A DNA stretch of 64,000 bases. It comes from Isoetes taiwanensis. Taxonomy: Eukaryota > Streptophyta > Lycopodiopsida > Isoetales > Isoetaceae. The stretch is taken from NCBI GenBank assembly GCA_021234155.1, contig JAJEKV010000009.1, positions 10,110,546-10,174,545 of the forward strand, written 5' to 3'. Of the stretch, positions 55,629-64,000 are shown piece by piece. The translations under genes were made by a program, and so were the position numbers. The notes under the pieces were generated by a model that was not told the origin of the DNA, searched no databases, and worked only from the letters and a program-made list of their open reading frames with translations. Positions within the stretch are counted from its first letter, which is position 1. Every line of letters begins with the position of its first letter.

Positions 55629-58600
55629 ATCACCATCACTTCTCGGTCATCCAATTCCAAGTTAACCCTGTTCCGGAGGAACGATCCACTGAAGCAAATG
55701 ACGCCTTGTGAAATGGGAAACCACACGATTAGCCCTCAAAAACCCACGACACAAGCAAGCCAAATGCAAAACGGAACAACACGAAACCTGGAAAAGACCT
55801 TAAAAGGCCGATTAAACACACTGCTGGCAATGGGAGCAGAGTTTGCTTAGGCAAAAGAATAATTTCGTTCTCTTAATCAGCTAGGCTTGCCGGCAGCGTC
55901 TCGAAGCTTACAGGGTAACGCCTAGAAAAGAACATGATATAAACGCTGAAAAAAACCATGTCAATTCGGCCTGGATATTCACAATGGCCAGACGGATTTT
56001 TGACAAAAACACAAGATCCCAATCTTAACTTGGCCAGAGGAGCGGATCGATCGGTCGGATTTGTAACAGCGGCAGAAAAGGATCTACCTCCTCCGTCACC
56101 ATTGCTGCTCCAATCGATCAACCCCAAGGAAAGCCCGCGAAGCCATCGGCGAATTCGATTGAGAAATCGAATTGGGGCTTTCCATGGAATATCTCCCTGA
56201 ATATGCCATGATCAAATGGCCACGAAAGAATAATACATGCTCTAGCAATAATATATAGCGCTACAACAAATATTTTATTTCCAGTCAAGTCAGAAGACCA
56301 CTTAGAATAAGATGATCAATTACAATCAACGGTAAAACTGCAATTTGCTAAAATAGATTTCAAACACAAATATGCATTTTTAAAGCTGTGGAGCTACAAT
56401 TTGGAAAAACCTTAATTACAAAGTGGTGATCAAGCCTATTTTATGAAGCAATTCTTGGTACTGCAAATGCCTATTATTATCGAATTGTAGGTAAGGTCCA
56501 AGTATAAGTAACATGAATAAGGATGGCAATAAACTCATAACATGAAGCATGGGAATGTGAGCATTGGTCAGAGAACATCCGATGCACTATGCACAATATG
56601 CAAAACACCAAAAGCCAAAACCAACTCAGCGTGTTAATGTGAAAGAATATGTCCAAACGCATGTTCTCGCCAAATCAACTTGTTGAAGGGTACAACAACA
56701 ATTGATTTCCCACGAGTCAACCATATCACATGCATTGGCTAAGCATTACTATAAAGATCAAGCCCCCTATGGAATACACGTAATCAACTATAACTCCCGA
56801 TGAGCTTAGTAGAGCTAGGCGTGGGGAGCCAATTGGGCCTGCCATCGATGCTCGGGATAAGACCGTTATACCCTTTACCGAGGATCTGCGACCATAAATA
56901 ACAAGCATATGTACAACACGTTTATCTCAAGTGCAACGCCACGAAAGTAGATAGACCATTTGATGGTATTTAATTTCATGTCCGTAAAAACCATAATCAT
57001 TTACAACATAATATCCAAATTAAAGTCGTGTAATCAACCTATATAATAGGATTACATTTGGCAACAATCAGTATCATAGCTGGACTTTTAAGTGGATCAA
57101 ATAGGTTGATGCCGCTCGCTTCCATCAATTGTTGCAAGTAGGAAATACTTGCACATCTCTTCAATTTGTACACAATTTTTGGGTCCCGCTTGAAAACGAT
57201 GCTTATTTGTCTCTTTCGGTTCAAAGTATAACTACTTTGAGTTTGCAGAGAAGATTTAAGCGAGGTATGCATTCCAAATCTCTCCAACAACTAGTCTCGC
57301 AACTCTGCCAATAGATGCAACATAGAGGAATGCAAAAAAAGGTTACATTGCAGCAGAGAAACAACCAAACAATTAGGCAATTGGCTACACAATGTATATT
57401 GTCGAATATAACAACTCACTCTTCAAGAATCTCGCTCCAAAGAAACACATACTTTTTCGCGGTCATATGGTTTGCAAATGCACATGAATTTTTCTTGGTG
57501 ACATTTATGGGAAATGTGGCAAAGCACAGGATGCTAGCGCATCCAATAAGGCCGCAATAAAGTTTATAAGGTATGCATAGGATAGATCCTAAAAAATCTA
57601 AATTATGTCCATGGACTAAGGCAACAACCGGAAGATGGATCGAAGCACAAAGCAAAGAGAGGACTTGAATGAGCCTTAAATTGTAATAATAGCACTTAAT
57701 GTTGTAACACGAGAAAAAAAGCTACTTGTTCTGCATAGTTAGGCCCGAGTTCCTTCATTATTCTTGCCTTTCCGAGCGGACTACGGATCCCGGGAGATAA
57801 ATTCCATTTGGGAAAAGCTCAACACAATATTTTTCCAGTCTTATAAATCCTCACATCAAGTTTAAGAATACCAACTACAACCTGTACAACAAAACCTAAT
57901 CATAGCATGGCATGATAATCCTAAATAACATACTTGAGGTCGCTCGTTCGGGTCGTTCTACATACGACAACCGCAAATTACAAAAAGAGATTTATTTCAT
58001 GACATAACACATAATGCACAAGACTACAACAACTTAAATAGCACTTTTGCATTTATTACCTCGTTTGGTTAAAGAACCCCATTTGGAGGACACATTAAGC
58101 ATCTCTTAGGCGCCGTTGTTTGAAACCCAAAGTTGAACAATTTATCGACTTTCTTGCGGTATGCACAAAAACTAAAATGTCAAATACAATCTAGCCCTAC
58201 GGCCAAGTGGTTAGGCACAGAATCACTTACTTTCAATGCCACTAGGGACCAGCTAACATCTTTTATCTTCATTTGCACTTGCAACCGCTTGCGGGTTCAT
58301 TTGATGAATACAAAGCTCATCAAGACCGCGCAAAACATCAAACATTGTAAACCATTTCTTATTTTTCCCCGTAAAATATTATTGACATAGGTGTTACCAT
58401 GTTGGCACCAAAGTATTATCCAGGCCGTATAACCTGCAACATGAAAAAAAATGGAGTCTTCAGAGAAACACGTCACCAGATGAACCAGGCTTGCAAATGG
58501 CAATGGATTTTGATTCATCATGTTTTTTTCTAAAGCAACCTCCACAAAGTGGAGAGCAAATTGAGAAATTATTCAGCGAATTGCCATCAAGGAGACTAGC

Positions 58601-58910
58601 ATGGGATTTATTGCTGAACCATTATGCCCACACACGCTTTATGTAAAAGGGGTCTAAACCTCAACAGACGATATTGAAATACCAGGATGCCAAATCTTTG
58701 CAGAGACTGTAATAAGGGCGGTATAATTCAAAGGGGGCTCGCTTCACATTTTAGCTATCCAAACCAGAAAAAGAAAACACATAGATAGACATGGATAACT
58801 TATCACAGATTAAGTTATGAAGCATATCTAAAGAAGAGAACAGAAAGCACTGAATAAATCAGCCCTAATGACATTTCCAAAGTTACAAACAGGAATAGCA
58901 ACATGCTGAC

Positions 58911-58978
58911 CTCACGGGCAATTCCAGCCTCCACGAGCAATTGATCGGGTCTTAAATCCAGAATAAGTAACACATCAC
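58911..58978 (-). pseudogene. Isoleucyl-tRNA synthetase exon, unit B
   Basis: Identical in sense to the exon at 54354-54421 (LDLRPDQLLVEAGIARE) with the same splice borders. Confidence 0.65.
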
Positions 58979-59609
58979 CTGTGGAACAGAAAGATTTGTC
59001 AGGCTTCTAGCTCAAGTAAAGATATTTCATATTATGCAATTAAAGCCTACTTGAGACATCTTCTAACACAGTTTGGAATCCAGATTTCTAGCTCAAGTGG
59101 CCCTATCTATGTGGAAAGTATAGAAGTATGAACTAATAGAAGTACAAAGCATAAACTTGCAAAACTCTTCATCCTAAAATGTAAAGTAATGGAATTCTTC
59201 CAGATGCAATCAGCATAAACATAAATTGTGGCCATTCTATGAAACAGGATGAGTGCAAGAAGCCAAGAGAGCATGCATTCATGGCTGTAAATGGGACCTT
59301 CCAATGGTATGCCATCTGCAATGTTTCATAAAAACATGCAAAATGTGTTAAGCTGCAAACATATGTAAAACAACTTACCACTAGAATAGTAGTATCCTGC
59401 CAACTAGAATGATGAAATGTCACTGAAGCCGAAAAGCAGAATCGTTGCAGACGAAATTTTTGACGGAGGGCACACCTTGGCAGTAAATCGTCTTCCATAA
59501 TCAGTTTCTTATTGCCATACTTTCATGGCAGCAAATCCTCTGCATATTAAGTCAGAACCTGAAGTGCCGTTGCACAAAACAGAGATATTGAAAATGCATC
59601 AACTGGGTT

Positions 59610-60184
59610 TCAAATGTTTTGCAGTTGTTTGTGTAAGTTCGTGCAAAAATAGAGCCAAATGTAACTGGCAAGTTTAGATACTACTTCGAACGATTCTTGT
59701 TGCATCTGCTCAAAAAGTTGGAGGGACTTGATAAGTTGTCCGTGACGACCATAAGCTGCAATCATAGCGTTAAAAGATACCACATTGCGCTGGGGCACTT
59801 GCTCAAAAACTTGATTGGCCTCCTCCAAGCTTGCATGTTCTCGCATAATGCCAACAATTAAAGCATTCCATGCAACAATTTCCTTCACAGGCATCTGTTC
59901 AAATATTCTTGTTGCAACATCTAAATTACCACATTTTCCGTATTCTGCAATTCATCTTCAGATAATAAATCAGCAAATTCATTTAGAAGCCTTTGGACTG
60001 CTCGGTTCGAAGCCATAGCTGGCAGCACTTCTGTTTTTAAAAGCTCATGCTTCTGCATACCCTGCATAGAAATTCCACAATGCTTTATTTCTCCTGCACA
60101 AAACTGAAGCATCCTACAGTGAGAAGAAGCAGGACGTACAAAATTAAAGGAGTCCCATTTTGATGTTTTCTTGGAAGCTATCAT
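59610..60184 (-). pseudogene. PPR-like pseudogene in unit C
   Basis: Third copy of the PPR relic, starting at 60184. The first frame is identical to unit A through [17 protein letters not shown], and the shared frame break near 59954 is present. One CTGCATACG in A reads CTCGCATAATG here, changing VAYAEH to VGIMREH. Confidence 0.6.
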
Positions 60185-63100
60185 ATCACCATCACTTCTC
60201 GGTCATCCATTCCAAGTTAACCCCGTTCCGAGGAACGATCCAATCTGAAGCAAATGGCGCCTTGTGAAATGGGAAACCACACGATTAGCCCTCAAAAACC
60301 CACGACACAAGCAAGCCAAATGCAAAACGGAACAACACGAAACCTGGAAAAGACCTTAAAAGGCCGATTAAACACACTGCTGGCAATGGGAGCAGAGTTT
60401 GCTTAGGCAAAAGAATAATTTCGTTCTCTTAATCAGCTAGGCTTGCGGCGGCTCGGGGTTTTACGGGGGTAACGCGCCTAGAAAAGAACATGATATAAAC
60501 GCTGAAAAAAACCATGTCAATTCGGCCTGGATATTCACAATGGCCAGACGGATTTTTGACAAAAACACAAGATCCCAATCTTAACTTGGCGGAGGGAGGA
60601 TCGATCGGGTCGGATTTGTAACGGCGAAAAAGGATCTACCTCCTCCGTCACCATTGCTTGCTCCAATCGATGAACCCCAAGGAAAGCCCACGAAGCCATC
60701 GTACGAATTCGATTGAGAAATCGAATTGGGGCTTTCCATGGAATATCTCCCAGAATATGCCATGATCAAATGGCCACGAAAGAATAATACATGCTCTAGC
60801 AATAATATATAGCGCTACAACAAATATTTTATTTCGAGTCAGAAGACCACTTAGAATAAGATGATCAATTACAATCAATCGGTAAAAGCGCAATTTGCTA
60901 AAATAGATTTCAAACACAAATATGCATTTTTAAAGTCATGGAGCTACAATTTGGAAAAACCTTAATTACAAAGTGGTGATCAAGCCTATTTTATGAAGCA
61001 ATTCTTGGTACTTTGCAAATGCCTATTATTATCGATTTGTAGGTAAGGTCCAAGTATAAGTAACATGAATAAGGATGGCAATAAACTCATAACATGAAGC
61101 ATGGGAATGTGAGCATTGGTCGTAGAACATCCGATGCACTATGCACAATATGCAAAACACCAAAAGCCAAAACCAACTGTGTTAATGTGAAAGAATATGT
61201 CCAAACGCATGTTACGCCAAATCAACTTGTTGAAGGGTACAACAACAATTGATTTCCCACGAGTCAACCATATCACATGCGAGATTGGCTAAGCATTACT
61301 ATAAAGATCAAGCCCCCTATGGAATACACGTAATCAACTATAACTCTGATGAGCTTAGTAGAGCTAGGCGTGGGAGCCAATTGGGCCTGCCATCGGATGC
61401 TTTCGGGATAAGATTTGTTATACCCTTTACGGGGATCTGCGACCATAAATAACAAGCATATGTACAACACGTTTATCTCAAAGTGCAACGCCCTCGAAAA
61501 GTAGATAGACCATTTGATGGTATTTAATTTCATGTCGGGTAAAACCATAATCATTTACAACATAATATCGGCTTAAAAGTCGTGTAATCAACCTATATAA
61601 TAGGATTACATTTGGCAACAATCGTATCATAGCTGGACTTTTAAGTGGATCAAATAGGTTGATGCCGCTCGTGCTTCCATCAATTGTTGCAAGTAGGAAA
61701 TACTTGCACATCTCTTCAATTTGTACACAATTTTGCGGTCCCCGCTTGAAAACAGATGCTTATTTGTCTCTTTCCGGTTCAAAGTATAACTACTTTGAGT
61801 TTGCGAGAGAAGATTTAAGCGAGGTATGCATTCCAAATCTCTCCAACAACTAGTCTCATAACTCTGCCAATAGATGCAACATAGAGAGAATGCAAAAAGG
61901 TTACATTGCAAAGAGAACAGCCAAACAATTAGGCAATTGGCTACACAATGTATATTGTCGAATATAACAACTCACTCTTCAAGAATCTGCTCCAAGAAGA
62001 CATACTTTATCTGCGGTCATATGGTTTGCAACAGACATGAATTTTTCTTGGTGACATTTATGGGAAATGTGGCAAAGCACAGGATGCTAGCGCATCTGTA
62101 AGGCCGCAATAAAGTTTATAAGGTATGCATAGGATAGATCCTAAAAAAATCTAAATTATGTCCATGGACTAAGGCAACAACCAGAAGATGGATCGAAGCA
62201 CAAAGCAAAGAGAGGACTTGAATGAGCCTTAAATTGCGCAATAATAGCACTTAATGTTGTAACACGAGAAAAAAGCTTACTGTTCCTGCATAGTTAGGCC
62301 CAGAGTTCCTTCATTATTCTTGCCTTTCCTGAGCGGACTACCAGATCCTGGGGAGATAAATTCCATTTGGGAAAAGCTCAACACAATATTTTTCCAGTCT
62401 TATAAATCCTGTCATCAAGTTTAAGAATACCAACTACAACCTGTACAACAAAACCTAATCATAGCATGGCATGATAATCCTAAATAACATACTTGAGGCT
62501 GTTCAGGCTGTTCTACATACCTGACAACTGCAAATTACAAAAGAGATTTATTTCATGACATAACACATAATGCACAAGACTACAACAACTTAAATAGCAC
62601 TTTTTGCATTTATTACCTCGTTTGGTTAAAGAACCCCATTTGGAGGACACATTAAGCATCTCTTAGGCGCCGTTGTTTGAAACTGAAAGTTGAACAATTT
62701 ATCAGGACTTTCTTGCAGTATGCACAAAAACTAAAAATGTCAAATACAATCTAGCCCTACGGCCAAGTGGTTAGGCACAGGAATCACTTACTTTCAATGC
62801 CACTAGGGACCAGCTAACATCTTTTATCTTCACTGCACTTGCAACCTGCTTGCCAGGTTCATTTGATGAATACAAAGCTCATCAGCACTGCAAAACATCA
62901 AACATTGTAAACCATTTCTTATTTTTCCCCGTAAAATATTATTGACATAGGTGTTACCATGTTGGCACCAAAGTATTATCCAGGCCGTATAACCTGCAAC
63001 ATGAAAAAAAATGGAGTCTTCAGAGAAACACGTCACCAGATGAACCAGGCTTGCAAATGGCAATGGATTTTGATTCATCATGTTTTTTTCTAAAGCAACC

Positions 63101-63472
63101 TCCACAAAGTGGAGAGCAAATTGAGAAATTATTCAGCGAATTGCCATCAAGGAGACTAGCATGGGATTTATTGCTGAACCATTATGCCCACACACGCTTT
63201 ATGTAAAAGGGGTCTAAACCTCAACAGACGATATTGAAATACCAGGATGCCAAATCTTTGCAGAGACTGTAATAAGGGCGGTATAATTCAAAGGGGGCTC
63301 GCTTCACATTTTAGGTATCCAAACCAGAAAAAGAAAACACATAGATAGACATGGATAACTTATCACGCAGTTAAGTTATGAAGCATATCTAAAGAAGAGA
63401 ACGTAAAGCACTTGAATAAATCAGCCCTAATGACATTTCCAAAGTTACAAACAGAAATAGCAACATCTTGAC

Positions 63473-63540
63473 CTCACGGGCAATTCCGGCCTCCACGAGC
63501 AATTGATCGGGTCTTAAATCCGTAATAAGTAACACATCAC
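63473..63540 (-). pseudogene. Isoleucyl-tRNA synthetase exon, unit C
   Basis: Third copy of the exon. Its upstream acceptor region is garbled (CACACCGGAATGC in place of CACCTGTGGAACAG), again at CTG and CAG. Confidence 0.6.
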
Positions 63541-64000
63541 ACACCGGAATGCAAAAGATTTGTCGGGGCTTCTAGCTCAAGTAAAGATATTTCATATTAT
63601 GCAATTAAAGCCTACTTGAGACATCTTCTAACACAGTTTGGAATCCAGATTTCTAGCTCATGTGGCCCTATCTATGTGGAAAGTATAGAAGTATGAACTA
63701 ATAGAAGTACAAAGCATAAACTTGCAAAACTCTTCATCCTAAAATGTAAAGTAATGGAATTCTTCCAGATGCAATCAGCATAAACATAAATTGTGGCCAT
63801 CCTATGAAACAGGATGAGTGCAAGAAGCCAAGAGAGCATGCATTCATGGCTGTAAATGGGACCTTCCAATGGTATGCCATCTGCAATGTTTCATAAAAAC
63901 ATGCAAAATGTGTTAAAATTTTAAAACATATGTAAAACAACTTACCACTAGAATAGTAGTATCCCGCCAACTAGAATGATGAAATGTCACCGGGGCCCGC

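Larger units (their letters stand above)
54975..59529 (-). repeat. Tandem unit B, about 4.55 kb
   Basis: Second copy of the unit. It differs from A and C mainly at CAG/CTG sites, where it often reads CG, CGG or TCGT. Its junction with unit A is at the GGCAAAGAAATCC near 54971. Confidence 0.92.
59530..64000 (-). repeat. Tandem unit C, cut by the window end
   Basis: Third copy; about 80 bases of the unit would lie beyond 64000. Whether more copies follow cannot be seen. Confidence 0.9.

Overview
The window looks like nuclear DNA of a land plant with a large, repeat-rich genome. Supporting this are plant-type genes (CDC45, a class I-like small heat shock protein, plant-type PP2C, PLS-type PPR, novel plant SNARE), canonical GT-AG introns, Ty3/gypsy retrotransposons, MITEs and a tRNA-derived SINE. 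The style of the PPR fragments and the DDE-like and DUF7869-like transposon proteins suggest a seed-free vascular plant, perhaps a fern, but this is a guess from memory of such families. There are no bacterial-style operons, rRNA genes or CRISPR arrays.

Layout. 1-7.07 kb: 3' half of a Ty3/gypsy element (+), with RT, RNase H, integrase, a long extra 3' reading region, a polypurine tract and a 3' LTR. 7.07-8.85 kb: a broken FCP1/SCP1-like phosphatase gene abutting the LTR, then a Ulp1-like SUMO protease gene. 8.95-9.85 kb: two diverged tandem copies of a small unidentified gene, each with its own TATA box. 9.99-12.73 kb: a DUF7869-type protein gene (-). 15.6-18.4 kb: a multi-exon gene with a possible ParB-like segment (+). 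19-25.3 kb: mostly non-coding, with minisatellites and duplicated relics of a novel plant SNARE (NPSN) gene. 26.36-28.13 kb: intact single-exon CDC45. 29.84-30.75 kb: intact two-exon small heat shock protein gene (-) with a heat shock element. 32.8-35.87 kb: a DDE-like transposon protein gene (+) with tiny introns and a repetitive Lys/Ser/Ala tail. 35.9-42.4 kb: MITEs, a second short repeat family, microsatellites, a SINE and a striking run of heat-shock-element units. 44.16-44.82 kb: 5'-truncated PP2C relic. 45.66-50.32 kb: a large inverted-repeat element carrying a PPR fragment and a MITE. 50.4-64 kb: three tandem copies of a 4.56 kb unit, each with a PPR pseudogene and an isoleucyl-tRNA synthetase exon (-).

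Only CDC45 and the small heat shock protein look like ordinary functional host genes. The rest is mobile elements, captured fragments and relics. An important caution is that the three tandem units disagree mainly at CAG/CTG sites, where the sequence is garbled by small indels and not by C-to-T changes. CAG/CTG is also strongly depleted in the intergenic block near 13.3-14.3 kb. I suspect base-calling error at CHG-methylated cytosines in a long-read assembly, so some of the frameshifts reported below may be technical.
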